Position numbers and translations under genes: made by a program. From assembly GCA_003224085.1 (NCBI GenBank), contig QHYK01000059.1:1-58737 (forward strand): a stretch of DNA of 58,737 nt, read 5' to 3'. Each line of letters opens with the position of its first letter. Position 1 is the first letter of the stretch. The stretch is from Acidobacteriota bacterium (GTDB lineage: Bacteria > Acidobacteriota > Terriglobia > Acidiferrales > UBA7541). Below the pieces are notes generated by a model, which saw only the letters and a list, made by a program, of their open reading frames with translations, had not been told where the DNA came from and did not search any database. Below are positions 7,327-15,649 of the stretch, in pieces.

Positions 7327-9468
7327 TCACTCGCGTATACCCAATTCCGAAAGCAGAAACGCATAATCGAGCGCGATTTCGCGAAGATGGTCGTAGCGGC
7401 CCGAAGCACCGCCATGGCCCGCGCCCATGTTGATTTTCAGAAGCAGGGGATTCGGATCAGTTTTCAGCGTTCGCAGTTTGGCGACGTATTTTGCGGGCTC
7501 CCAGTACATTACCTGACTGTCGTTTAAAGCCGTCTTGAGCAACATCGCGGGATAAGCTTTGCGCACAAGATTCGTGTAAGGACAATATTTCTTCATGGTG
7601 AAGTAATCTTCCGCGATTTGCGGATTCCCCCATTCTTCATATTCGCCGACGGTGAGCGGCAGCGAAGCGTCCAGCATGGTGTTCAGCACGTCGACGAACG
7701 GCACCTGACTGAGGACCACACGAAAAAGTTCCGGGCGCATGTTGACGACACCGCCCATCAGCAAGCCGCCGGCGCTGCCGCCCTGAATGGCGAGTTTTTC
7801 GGGCGAAGTGTACCTCTGCGCAATCAGGTATTCGGCGGCAACGATGAAATCGGTAAAGGTATTCTGCTTTTGTTGCATCCTCCCGGCGTCGTGCCAAGGC
7901 TTTCCGAGTTCGCCGCCACCGCGGATGTGTGCGATGGCGTAAATGACACCGCGATCCAGGAGGCTCAAACGATTCGAATTGAAGTTCACGGGCACAGAAA
8001 TGCCGTAGCTGCCATAGCCGTAAAGGAGCAAAGGGGAGGAGCCATGGCGGGGAGTGTCCCGCCGATACACGAGCGAAATCGGAACCCGCGTGCCATCCAA
8101 GGCGGACGCGTGCAGGCGCTCGCTCACATATTGCGAAGCATCGTAGCCGCCAAGCACGGGTTGCTGCTTGCGTAGGACGCGCTCCCGCGTGTAGACATCG
8201 TAGTCGAAGACCGAGCGCGGAGTAACAAGCGATTCGTATTGGAAGCGCACATGCGAAACGTCGAATTCGGGATTCTCGCCGAGAGAGGCATTGTAAGCAG
8301 GCTCCAGGAATTCAATCCGGTGCGAGGCAGCGAGCGCATTTTCCGCCTTCGAAGCCAAGTCCACGATGCGCAAATAGGGAAGACCGCCGTCGCGCTCGAA
8401 CAAGACGAGATGGTTCTTGAAAGCTTCCGCGGAAGCGAGCATGACTTCCGGCCGATTCGGAACAATCTCTCGCCAGAATTCCCGGCCGGGTTGATGGACA
8501 GAGGCGATCACGACGCGAAACGTGCGCCCGCCGGAGTTTGTCCGCATGAGGAAAATCCCTCCGCTGGCGCCAGGTAAGGGCCCGGGATGGTGGTCTGCGT
8601 AGTACTCGTGATTGTCCTCGCGCGGTGCGATGAGCTGGAATTTACCGAGCAGGTCGTCGGCGCGTAGGAAGCGGACTTCGCTGGTGGTGTGGCTCGCCGA
8701 CGTCAGCAGGAGGTATCCGTCACTTCGCGTGCGTTGGACTTCGACGTGAAAACGCTCATCGGACTCCCCATAGAGCAAAGGGTCGGGACCAGTTAAACCA
8801 AGTACGTGCCGATACAGGCGGTAGGAGCGCTTGGTCATCTCGTCTTCGATGGTATAGAAGAGAGTCTTGTTGCCGGCAGCCCAGGCCACGCTGGTAACAC
8901 GCTCGATGCGCTCGGGGAGCGTTTCACCAGTGCGCAGATCCTTCACACAAAGAGTGTATTGGCGAAATCCGGTGGTATCGGTCGAGTACGCCAGCCAATG
9001 ATTATCGTCACTAACCTCGAAGGCGCCTAACCCGAGGAAGGAGTGTCCCTCCGCCAGTTGATTTAAGTCGAGCAGAAGTTCTTCGGGCGAGCCTTCTGCA
9101 TCGCGGCGGCGGTAATGGTAAGGATACTGCTTGCCCTCGACGGTCTTCGTGAAGTACAGATACCCGCGCAGGCGGTAGGGAACCGCAAGGTCGGTCTGCT
9201 GGATGCGCCCGAGCATCTCCTGATAGAGCTTCTGCTGGAAATTCTGAGTGGGCTTTAGGAGCGCATCGGTATACGCATTCTCGGCCTCGAGGTAGGCAAG
9301 CACTTCCGGCCATTCTTTGTGCCGAAGCCAGTCGTAATGGTCGATGCGGCGGTCGCCGTGAAGGATGTGCTCCACCGGCTCGCGCCGGGCTAGCGGCGGG
9401 GCAGGGGCCGCATCCGTCATGTTTTCGTCGGAAACCGCTGGTGATGTCTTCTCGGAGTCTAGGTTCAC
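7327..9468 (-). CDS. Oligopeptidase B-like prolyl oligopeptidase family serine peptidase
   Basis: A 713-residue S9A peptidase: N-terminal seven-bladed propeller and C-terminal alpha/beta-hydrolase. Family enzymes cleave short peptides; the oligopeptidase B subgroup cuts after Arg/Lys. Visible: the N-terminal cap DHYDWLRHKEWPEVLAYLEA (about residues 42-61), catalytic Ser in QGGSAGGLLMGG (about 561), Asp in LNDSQVMYWEP (about 647) and His in GAGHGGASGRY (about 682). No signal peptide is visible, so it is probably cytoplasmic. The frame opens with GTG at 9468; an in-frame ATG at 9420 is an equally plausible start because no strong ribosome-binding site precedes either. Confidence 0.9.
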   Translation of the reverse strand: MNLDSEKTSPAVSDENMTDAAPAPPLARREPVEHILHGDRRIDHYDWLRHKEWPEVLAYLEAENAYTDALLKPTQNFQQKLYQEMLGRIQQTDLAVPYRLRGYLYFTKTVEGKQYPYHYRRRDAEGSPEELLLDLNQLAEGHSFLGLGAFEVSDDNHWLAYSTDTTGFRQYTLCVKDLRTGETLPERIERVTSVAWAAGNKTLFYTIEDEMTKRSYRLYRHVLGLTGPDPLLYGESDERFHVEVQRTRSDGYLLLTSASHTTSEVRFLRADDLLGKFQLIAPREDNHEYYADHHPGPLPGASGGIFLMRTNSGGRTFRVVIASVHQPGREFWREIVPNRPEVMLASAEAFKNHLVLFERDGGLPYLRIVDLASKAENALAASHRIEFLEPAYNASLGENPEFDVSHVRFQYESLVTPRSVFDYDVYTRERVLRKQQPVLGGYDASQYVSERLHASALDGTRVPISLVYRRDTPRHGSSPLLLYGYGSYGISVPVNFNSNRLSLLDRGVIYAIAHIRGGGELGKPWHDAGRMQQKQNTFTDFIVAAEYLIAQRYTSPEKLAIQGGSAGGLLMGGVVNMRPELFRVVLSQVPFVDVLNTMLDASLPLTVGEYEEWGNPQIAEDYFTMKKYCPYTNLVRKAYPAMLLKTALNDSQVMYWEPAKYVAKLRTLKTDPNPLLLKINMGAGHGGASGRYDHLREIALDYAFLLSELGIRE

Positions 9469-9620
9469 GGGTCTCTTTTGTACTCAAAGGACCGGAAGTG
9501 GTCCTCGAATCTTGTACAGCAAGGGCGGCGAGGCGCCGGCCAAAATGGTTCGAATACCTTCGTTATACTAGCGGAAGTCATCCACGGGCGAAAGGAAGCG
9601 ACCAAAGCTAGGGAAATCTT

Positions 9621-10274
9621 GTGCCGCGCGAAACCGAAATCAAACTGAAGATCGAAGACGTGAAGGCTCTGCGCCGGCGTTTGAAGCAGCTCGGAGCGCG
9701 GCCCGTGACCGCAAGACAGGCCCGCGTTCATCAAGAAAACGTCATCTTCGACACGCCCCAGGGCGGCTTGGCGAAGCATGGGCAATTGCTGCGGATTCGG
9801 ACCGAGACACCGCAAGGCCCAGGAAAAGCAAGAAAAGCGAAGCCGCGCGTCCTGCTGACTTTCAAGCGGCCCGTCCCGCAGGCTCCCGCTTGGGCGGCTC
9901 CGTCGGACGAGTTCCACAAAGTGCGGGAAGAAATCGAGATGGAAGTCACCGATGCCGCGACGCTAACCACCATCTTCGAGGGGTTGGGGATGAAAGGATG
10001 GTTCCGCTACGAGAAGTACCGCACTACGTTTCAGCTTCCGGCGTCGAAGGCTTGGGCTCGAGGGCTGCTTATTGAGCTGGACGAGACCCCTATCGGCACG
10101 TTTATCGAGCTAGAAGGGCCCGCCGCCGCGATCGACCGAGCCGCCCAGGAACTGGGCTATTCCAAGCGCCACTATGTTTTGAAGAACTACCTTATGCTTT
10201 ACGTGGAAGAATGCCGCCGCAGGGGCGAGCAGCCGGTGCACATGGTCTTTCCAGTGCGGGTATTCCCAGAGTAA
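9621..10274 (+). CDS. CYTH domain protein (class IV adenylate cyclase / triphosphatase family)
   Basis: 217 residues, single CYTH domain. The N-terminal E-x-E-x-K signature is present as ETEIKLKI (residues 4-11), followed by basic strands expected to line the triphosphate tunnel: RLKQLGARP, HQENVIFDTP, LLRIRTE and VLLTFKRP. Family members hydrolyse triphosphates (thiamine triphosphate or tripolyphosphate) or, in the CyaB group, make cAMP; the sequence alone does not decide. GTG start preceded by AGGGAAA. It is transcribed away from the oligopeptidase and is separated from the next gene by a 400-base leader region. Confidence 0.85.
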   Translation: MPRETEIKLKIEDVKALRRRLKQLGARPVTARQARVHQENVIFDTPQGGLAKHGQLLRIRTETPQGPGKARKAKPRVLLTFKRPVPQAPAWAAPSDEFHKVREEIEMEVTDAATLTTIFEGLGMKGWFRYEKYRTTFQLPASKAWARGLLIELDETPIGTFIELEGPAAAIDRAAQELGYSKRHYVLKNYLMLYVEECRRRGEQPVHMVFPVRVFPE

Positions 10275-10420
10275 CTCCATTGAAAAAAAATGCTTAGAAC
10301 GCTATTCTGCGCTTGACTTTGCGATACGCGCAGCTTATCAATGCGTTGGGGACCGAAAAATGGTCTCAAGTTTGCACGGATCCTCTCGATGAGCACGAGC
10401 AACGAACTCGAGCCTGGCCC

Positions 10421-10604
10421 TAAAAGCTTCACGGAGAAGCATGTCCTGGCGTCGTTTCATGGGCTGAGTAACCCGATGGAGTCGCTCAAGGTTCAGGCAA
10501 CCGCGCGACAGGCCGGGTGGGGAGGATTCACCGGCGGCTGAAGGTAAGTCCATTTGTGTCAGGCACTTGCCCGCCGCCGAGGTTCTTCGGTGAGCGGGTT
10601 TTTT
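10421..10604 (+). promoter_or_regulatory. Structured leader RNA upstream of the Mg2+-sensor/NRAMP operon, riboswitch-like
   Basis: Consecutive hairpins can be drawn: GCTTC/GAAGC (10426-10440), GGG/CCC around CTGAGTAA (10461-10474), a two-part stem GTCGC (10481-10485)/GCGAC (10505-10509) enclosing GGTT/AACC with loop CAGGC, and GCCGGGTG/CACCGGC (10512-10535). They are followed by a terminator. CGGCGGC at 10532-10538, overlapping the 3' arm of the last hairpin, is perfectly complementary to GCCGCCG at 10573-10579 in the 5' arm of the terminator, so an antiterminator is possible. The sequence did not match the metal riboswitch classes I can recall (M-box, yybP-ykoY, NiCo). The ligand is unknown; Mg2+ is a guess from the downstream genes. 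Confidence 0.5.
10570..10604 (+). terminator. Rho-independent terminator in the leader
   Basis: CCCGC (10570-10574) pairs with GCGGG (10594-10598), and CCGA (10577-10580) pairs with TCGG (10587-10590) around loop GGTTCT. Six T residues follow directly. It lies 75 bases before the start codon of the sensor gene and 300 bases after the CYTH gene, a position that fits attenuation of the downstream operon. Confidence 0.7.
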
Positions 10605-10678
10605 ATTGGCGAATTTCGTCCTGAAGACTCGGCCGGGAGCAGCCTAAGCACGAAGGCCTACCAAGGCAGGAGGTGAAC

Positions 10679-11920
10679 ATGGAGCTGTTCGCCACAGAAC
10701 TGATGGGCGTGAAAGCCTACGACGCTCAAGGGAATTACGTGGGTCGCGTTCGCGAGTTTTTCATCGAGCCTGCCGAGGCGCCGAATCGCATCTCGCATTT
10801 TTTGCTGTCGCGCGGCCGTTTTCAGCCGCTTGTCGCCAAACACAATCAAATTGCTTCGGTGTCCGACAAAAAGATTCAGCTCAACGTGGGAGAGAAAGCT
10901 CTGGAGATTTACCAGCCCAACGAATCCTGGTTGGCCGTGCAGAAAGACCTGCTAGACCAGCAAATCATTGACACGCGCGGCCGAAAAGTCGTGCGCGTGA
11001 ATGACCTCGACTTGGCCGAGCAGCGCTCGAACGGCAATGTGGAATTGCGCTTGACCCAGGTGGACGTGGGCCTTCCCGGCGCCGTGCGGCGGCTCCTGCA
11101 GGGCGTGGTTCCTTCCAAGGTGGTTCGCAAGCTCCAGAGCCGGCTCCCCCCGAGCACTATCCGGTGGGAATTTGTCAACTTGATCGAACCCGATCCCTTG
11201 CGGCGCGTAAAGCTGCGCATCACGCACGAGAAGCTGGAAGATCTGCACCCGGCCGATTTGGCCGACATCATGGAAGATCTCTCCGCATCGGAACGCCAGA
11301 GCATCATTGCCTCCTTGGACGAAGAGACCGCGGCTGCCGTCTTGGGCGAATTGGACGCCAGACTGACCACGCAAATCGTCGAAGACCTCGATCCCGAAAA
11401 AGCCGCCGACATTCTCGAGGAAATGCCTCCAGACGCCGCGGCCGACGTGCTCGCGGATTTGCCCAAGGAAACTTCGGAAGAGCTGCTCGAGGAGATGCCC
11501 GGCCGGGAGGCCAATGAAGTTCGGGAGCTGCTGGAATTTGACCCGGCGGCGGCGGGCGGCATGATGAACACGGAATTTGCGTTTGTCAGTGAGTCCGCGA
11601 CCAGGGACGAAGTGGTCGACCGGATGCGCAAACAAGACCATAGCTTTGACCAGCTTGACACGGTGGTCTTGCTGGATGACAAGGCTCAGTTTGCCGGCGT
11701 GGTTCCCATGGTGCGAATGCTCCTGGCCGCGCCCGACGAGCGCTTGTCGGCCTTGAAGATGGAACCGGTAGTCAGCCTTCCCCCCGAAGCCGATGAGAAG
11801 GAAGTGTTCGAGCTCTTTGACAAATACAATTTGCGAATGTTGACGGTCGTAGATAAGCAAAATCGTCCGATCGGGACCATTGCCGTGGACGACGTCGTTT
11901 CCCGTCTGGTGAAGCGCTAG
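10679..11920 (+). CDS. Channel-less MgtE-type Mg2+ sensor: PRC-barrel, MgtE N-domain and paired CBS domains
   Basis: 413 residues with no membrane segment. An N-terminal PRC-barrel-like region (MELFATELMGVKAYDAQGNY, about 1-85) and a second similar beta-rich part (about 88-150) precede an acidic helical MgtE N-domain with repeated motifs (LHPADLADIMEDL, LDPEKAADILEEM, MPPDAAADVLADL, about 185-285). A CBS pair follows (about 290-410, MMNTEFAFVSES... and MEPVVSLPPEADEKEV). In MgtE channels this cytosolic part senses Mg2+ and gates the pore; here the pore domain is missing. AGGAGG at 10668-10673 sets the start at ATG 10679 rather than the GTG at 10673. The transporter gene follows 15 bases later, so the two probably act together. 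Confidence 0.88.
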   Translation: MELFATELMGVKAYDAQGNYVGRVREFFIEPAEAPNRISHFLLSRGRFQPLVAKHNQIASVSDKKIQLNVGEKALEIYQPNESWLAVQKDLLDQQIIDTRGRKVVRVNDLDLAEQRSNGNVELRLTQVDVGLPGAVRRLLQGVVPSKVVRKLQSRLPPSTIRWEFVNLIEPDPLRRVKLRITHEKLEDLHPADLADIMEDLSASERQSIIASLDEETAAAVLGELDARLTTQIVEDLDPEKAADILEEMPPDAAADVLADLPKETSEELLEEMPGREANEVRELLEFDPAAAGGMMNTEFAFVSESATRDEVVDRMRKQDHSFDQLDTVVLLDDKAQFAGVVPMVRMLLAAPDERLSALKMEPVVSLPPEADEKEVFELFDKYNLRMLTVVDKQNRPIGTIAVDDVVSRLVKR

Positions 11921-11935
11921 GAAGGCAGCGGCCGA

Positions 11936-13258
11936 ATGGATTGGTCCATCCTCAAGACGGGAGTGGAAAGCCTGCAGAACCGTGGCGCGGGTTTGCAGAA
12001 GCGGCTGCGCAGCCTGCGGCGCCGCCTGGTTTTGCTGCTCGCGGTGATCGGGCCGGGGCTAATCACTTCCAATGTGGACAACGATGCCGGCGGGATCACC
12101 GTTTACACGCAGGCCGGCGCACAATACGGTTACACGCTACTCTGGGCGCTCATTCCGATGACTATCGCGCTGTATGTTACCGAAGAGATGTGCGCGCGCA
12201 TGGGCGTGGTGACCGGCAAGGGGCTCTCCGACCTCATTCGGGAAGAATTCGGATTCCGCCCGACGTTTTTCGTGATGATCACGGGCTTTTTTGTCGACCT
12301 GGCAAACGTGGTAGCGGAGTTCGCGGGCGTCGCGGCAGCCATGCAAATCTTTCACGTCAGCAAATACGTTGCGGTCCCGCTCGCGGCAATACTCGTGTGG
12401 ATTTTGGTGATTCAAGGAACTTACAGACAGGTGGAAGTCATCTTTCTTTTTGCCTGCGTTCTTTATTCGTCGTACGTGTTTTCTGCGGTTCTGGCGAAGC
12501 CGGATTGGCTGATTGCCGCTAAGTACACCGTGATTCCAAATATTCGTTTCGATTTGGGCTATCTGATCACGTTGACGGGGCTCGTCGGCACCACCATTGC
12601 GCCGTGGCAGTTTTTCTATCTGCAGGCGGGATTCGTGGAGAAGAAAGTCGGGCCGAGGCAGTATCCGCAGGCGCGAGCGGACGTTATGTTTGGAAGCGTG
12701 AGCTGCATGGTTATCGTGTTCTTCATCATCGTCTGCTGTGCGGCGACCCTGTGGGTTTCCGGCCAGCGGGACATTTCGGACGCGGGGCAGGCGGCGCAGT
12801 CGCTCATTCCGTTGGCGGGCAAATGGGCTGGGGGTCTATTCGCATTTGGCCTTCTCAACGCTTCGCTTTTCGCTGCTTCCATCTTGCCATTATCTACTGC
12901 CCACGTGGTTTGCGAAGGGCTCGGGTTTGAGGCCGGGCTCGACCACAAGTTCACGGAAGCCCCGATATTCTACTGGCTGTACACCGTGTTGATCGTTGTT
13001 GGCGCGGGCGTGGTGCTTTTGCCTCATGCGCCGCTCTGGAAGATTCTGATTTTCTCCCAGGTGGGCAATGGAATCTGGCTTCCCGTGGTGGTCATTTTTA
13101 TTTTGTTGCTGGTGAACCGGCGCGACTTGATGGGTGAGTACGTAAACACCATGACCTACAACATTGTGGCCTGGGTGACCGCCATTGCCATGATTGTGCT
13201 GACTCTCATCTTGACCTATACGGCGTTCCTCCAGCAAACCCCGCTGCCGGCCGCCTGA
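11936..13258 (+). CDS. NRAMP-family divalent metal transporter, probably of the Mg2+-transporting (NRMT-like) branch
   Basis: 440 residues with 10-11 hydrophobic segments. Relatedness to NRAMP is clear from VIGPGLITSNVDNDAGG (about 38-53) in TM1 and from TM6 (about 213-230). The two metal-site motifs of Mn/Fe transporters are changed: DPGN of TM1 reads DNDAGG, and A-x-x-M-P-H of TM6 reads TTIAPWQ, so the soft-metal-binding Met is absent. Loss of that Met is characteristic of NRAMP-related Mg2+ transporters, which I recall from published work. The MgtE-type sensor gene just upstream supports Mg2+ as substrate. AGGAAGG lies 10 bases before the ATG. An Mn2+ role cannot be excluded by sequence alone. 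Confidence 0.85.
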   Translation: MDWSILKTGVESLQNRGAGLQKRLRSLRRRLVLLLAVIGPGLITSNVDNDAGGITVYTQAGAQYGYTLLWALIPMTIALYVTEEMCARMGVVTGKGLSDLIREEFGFRPTFFVMITGFFVDLANVVAEFAGVAAAMQIFHVSKYVAVPLAAILVWILVIQGTYRQVEVIFLFACVLYSSYVFSAVLAKPDWLIAAKYTVIPNIRFDLGYLITLTGLVGTTIAPWQFFYLQAGFVEKKVGPRQYPQARADVMFGSVSCMVIVFFIIVCCAATLWVSGQRDISDAGQAAQSLIPLAGKWAGGLFAFGLLNASLFAASILPLSTAHVVCEGLGFEAGLDHKFTEAPIFYWLYTVLIVVGAGVVLLPHAPLWKILIFSQVGNGIWLPVVVIFILLLVNRRDLMGEYVNTMTYNIVAWVTAIAMIVLTLILTYTAFLQQTPLPAA

Positions 13259-13354
13259 TGGCTTTCATGACAACGTGACGTTGCTTCGTCGCGGACGGTG
13301 TGTTAACTTTGCCGCGTAAAGAGATTTTCGTAAAAAACCATCTAGACAAAAATC

Positions 13355-14200
13355 GTGTCCCAAACCAAGACCCATAAGACACTGCACGGCCCTGCTCCGG
13401 AATCGCTGGGTCCCGTCACCTCGGAAGAAGCCCAGCTTCTCGAAAAGCTGGATTTGACGCGCTTGCCCCGCCACGTCGCTGTCATCATGGACGGCAACGG
13501 CCGCTGGGCGCAGAAGCGGCATTTGCCCAGAATCGCGGGGCACCGTTCCGGCGCGCAGTCCGCGCGCACGTCCATCGAAACCTGCGCGCGATTGAAGATT
13601 GAAGCGCTGACGCTCTATGCGTTCTCCGTGGAAAACTGGCGTCGACCAAAAACCGAAATCGACTTCCTCATGCAGCTCTTGCGCGAATACCTGAAGAACG
13701 AAATGCCGCTCCTCCAGAAAAATGAAATCCGCATGCGCTTTCTGGGCCGCATCGAAGAATTGGCCCCCGCGGTTCAAAAAGACGTTCGCGAGGCGATGGA
13801 GAAGACCGCCGGGAACAAGGGCATGGTGCTCTCGGTCGCGGTGAATTATGGCGGTCGCGCGGAAATTGTGGATGCCATGAATGCCATCCTGAGCGAGCGA
13901 AATGGAAATGCGGCGTCGCCGCAAATCACTGAGGAGCAGCTCGCGCGGCATTTGTATACCGGTGGCCTGCCGGACCCGGACTTGCTGATTCGAACCAGCG
14001 GCGAGATGCGCTTGAGCAATTTCCTGCTTTGGCAAATCGCCTACTCGGAGATTTTTGTGACCGAGACGCTCTGGCCGGACTTCAACCGCGCCCGGCTCCT
14101 GGAAGCTTTGGTGGAATTTCAAAAGCGCGAACGCCGCTACGGCGGTATTCGCGAAGGCCAGCCCGACACGGAGAGGCCCGCGCGTGTCGCCGGCGAATGA
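13355..14200 (+). CDS. uppS: Isoprenyl transferase (undecaprenyl diphosphate synthase family)
   Basis: 281 residues. Condenses isopentenyl diphosphate onto farnesyl diphosphate to give the C55 lipid carrier for peptidoglycan and O-antigen. Signatures: MDGNGRWAQKRHLPRIAGHRSG (catalytic Asp and P-loop, about residues 42-63), LTLYAFSVENWRRP, and the C-terminal RTSGEMRLSNFLLWQIAYSE with the diphosphate-binding Arg and Ser. An N-terminal extension of about 35 residues precedes the usual start. GTG start, no obvious ribosome-binding site; an internal ATG just before the motif (13488) is a less likely start. It heads the envelope cluster uppS-cdsA-dxr-rseP, normally contiguous, but here a toxin relic sits between uppS and cdsA. 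Confidence 0.95.
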   Translation: MSQTKTHKTLHGPAPESLGPVTSEEAQLLEKLDLTRLPRHVAVIMDGNGRWAQKRHLPRIAGHRSGAQSARTSIETCARLKIEALTLYAFSVENWRRPKTEIDFLMQLLREYLKNEMPLLQKNEIRMRFLGRIEELAPAVQKDVREAMEKTAGNKGMVLSVAVNYGGRAEIVDAMNAILSERNGNAASPQITEEQLARHLYTGGLPDPDLLIRTSGEMRLSNFLLWQIAYSEIFVTETLWPDFNRARLLEALVEFQKRERRYGGIREGQPDTERPARVAGE

Positions 14201-14404
14201 TTTGCCTCCATTTGTTTCTCGCCCGGCGCGACGCATTCTTCCAGGCCAGGTGCCTTGATGAGTGAGTCAACAGTTTTCTAGAAGCCTTATATCCCCATGC
14301 CTGAAGGCAAGGGGCTTTACGGCTCCCCTCGGTAAGGGCAGCGGATGCGCCAAGTGACTGGTAATCTGGAAAACTCTTCCTGTCCCTGAAGTTCCGCGCA
14401 TTCG

Positions 14405-14667
14405 CTGAAGATCAGGCTGGACGAGAATTTTCCTTCCGGCTTGCAACCCTGCTGCAGAAAATCAGTCACGATGTTCGCACCGTGCCTGACGCACGGCTCA
14501 TCGGCCAGGTGGACCAAGAAAGTTGGGAGGCGGCAGAGAAGGAATCGAGATTTTTGATTACCCAAGACTTGCACTTCTCGGACTCGAGAACATTTGCTCC
14601 TGGTTCTCATCACGGCATTTTGTTGATACCGCTTCACTCTCACTGTTCAGACGGCTCCGCGGCGTGA
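14405..14667 (+). pseudogene. Decayed DUF5615 (PIN-like) toxin gene
   Basis: Two frames together give one DUF5615 protein. The first (14405-about 14450) reads LKIRLDENFPSGLQP, the family N-terminus with the acidic LDEN motif but CTG where ATG is expected. The second, shifted by one base, continues LLQKISHDVRTVPDARLIG and then FLITQDLHFSD, RTFAPGSHHGILLI, to a stop at 14667. The ITQDxDFSD and HHGI motifs are typical of these toxin-antitoxin nucleases. Start loss plus a frameshift indicates an inactive gene. The usual DUF433-type antitoxin is not visible upstream. The relic interrupts the uppS-cdsA junction. Confidence 0.65.
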
Positions 14668-14723
14668 TTTTTCCCCTTCATTGTGATGAGATGGGGCCTG
14701 CATTCTCAAGGAATTCCTCTTTC

Positions 14724-15602
14724 ATGACCTGGAAACGTGTGGCGACAGCCGTTGTGCTGGTTCCCCTTACGGTGGGTGTAGTGTTGTGGGGCTCCACGGC
14801 GATTGTGGCCATCGCCGTCGCGCTAGTCACAGAGCTCGCCCTCTTTGAATATTTCGCACTGGGCGAAGCCATCGGCCACCGCGCGTACCGCTTCTGGACG
14901 GGCACGTGCGCTCTTGGTTTAATTTTCGTTCAGTGGGCCGCAAGCAGTACGTGGGCTGTGCTCACGCGCTCAAACTACACGTTTGAGGTTTACAAAGGCG
15001 GCCATCTTTCTCCGATTCGGCTCTTGGTCCACGACGTTTTTTTTGTTTTTGTTATTGGCGTGGCCATCATCACGCTGTTTGCTCGGAGGCCGCTCGTCGA
15101 GGTCCTTCCTGCCGCCGGAATCAGTTCGAGCGGCCTGATCCTCGTGGCTTTCCCACTTTCCTTTGCCATTCCCTTGCACGCCGTAAATGGGCAGGGACCG
15201 GCGTTGCTTTTGTTTGCTTTCGTCATCGTCTGGGTTGGGGACACGGCTGCCTATTTCCTGGGAAGGTGGATCGGGAAACATCCGCTGGCGCCTCATCTCA
15301 GTCCCAAGAAAACCTGGGAAGGAACCGTTGCTGGATTTGTGGGTTCACTGCTTGTCCCGCTGGCATTTATGCCTTGGATGAATGTGCCGCTAATGCATTT
15401 ACTGGGGATGGCGGCCCTGGGAAACATCGCGGGGCAAGTGGGCGACTTGCTGGAATCAGGCTACAAGCGCAGCGCAGGGATTAAAGATTCCGGCACTTTG
15501 CTCCCTGGCCACGGGGGTGTGCTTGACCGGATCGACGCCCTCATCCTGGCGGTGCCGGTTGTCTGGTATTATTGGATTCTGATCTATTCGCCGCGATCGT
15601 AG
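14724..15602 (+). CDS. cdsA: Phosphatidate cytidylyltransferase
   Basis: About 292 residues with seven to eight hydrophobic helices. CdsA makes CDP-diacylglycerol from phosphatidic acid and CTP in the inner membrane. The C-terminal signature is present: WVGDTAAYFLGRWIGKH, LSPKKTWEGTVAG, and the final GDLLESGYKRSAGIKDSGTLLPGHGG-type block with DRIDAL (metal and CTP binding). The open frame extends upstream through the toxin relic; the start chosen is ATG 14724, with AAGGA upstream and the first membrane helix (RVATAVVLVPLTVGVVLWG) beginning at once. ATG 14691 is an alternative. The stop lies 47 bases before dxr. Confidence 0.93.
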   Translation: MTWKRVATAVVLVPLTVGVVLWGSTAIVAIAVALVTELALFEYFALGEAIGHRAYRFWTGTCALGLIFVQWAASSTWAVLTRSNYTFEVYKGGHLSPIRLLVHDVFFVFVIGVAIITLFARRPLVEVLPAAGISSSGLILVAFPLSFAIPLHAVNGQGPALLLFAFVIVWVGDTAAYFLGRWIGKHPLAPHLSPKKTWEGTVAGFVGSLLVPLAFMPWMNVPLMHLLGMAALGNIAGQVGDLLESGYKRSAGIKDSGTLLPGHGGVLDRIDALILAVPVVWYYWILIYSPRS

Positions 15603-15649
15603 ACCGACGACGGCAACTCTCCAATTGGCAAAAGGGAATAAGAAACCTC

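Noticed and set aside
9548-9562. GGTTCGAATACC, like a tRNA T-loop
   Set aside because: The flanking stem does not pair and no other tRNA parts surround it.
10490-10512. Resemblance of the leader to a NiCo riboswitch (GGCAACC and GACAGG boxes)
   Set aside because: Only two of four expected boxes occur and their order and spacing do not give the four-way junction.
10341-10541. Possible 66-codon leader peptide gene
   Set aside because: It overlaps the predicted RNA hairpins, has no ribosome-binding site and no homology; the region is better explained as structured RNA.
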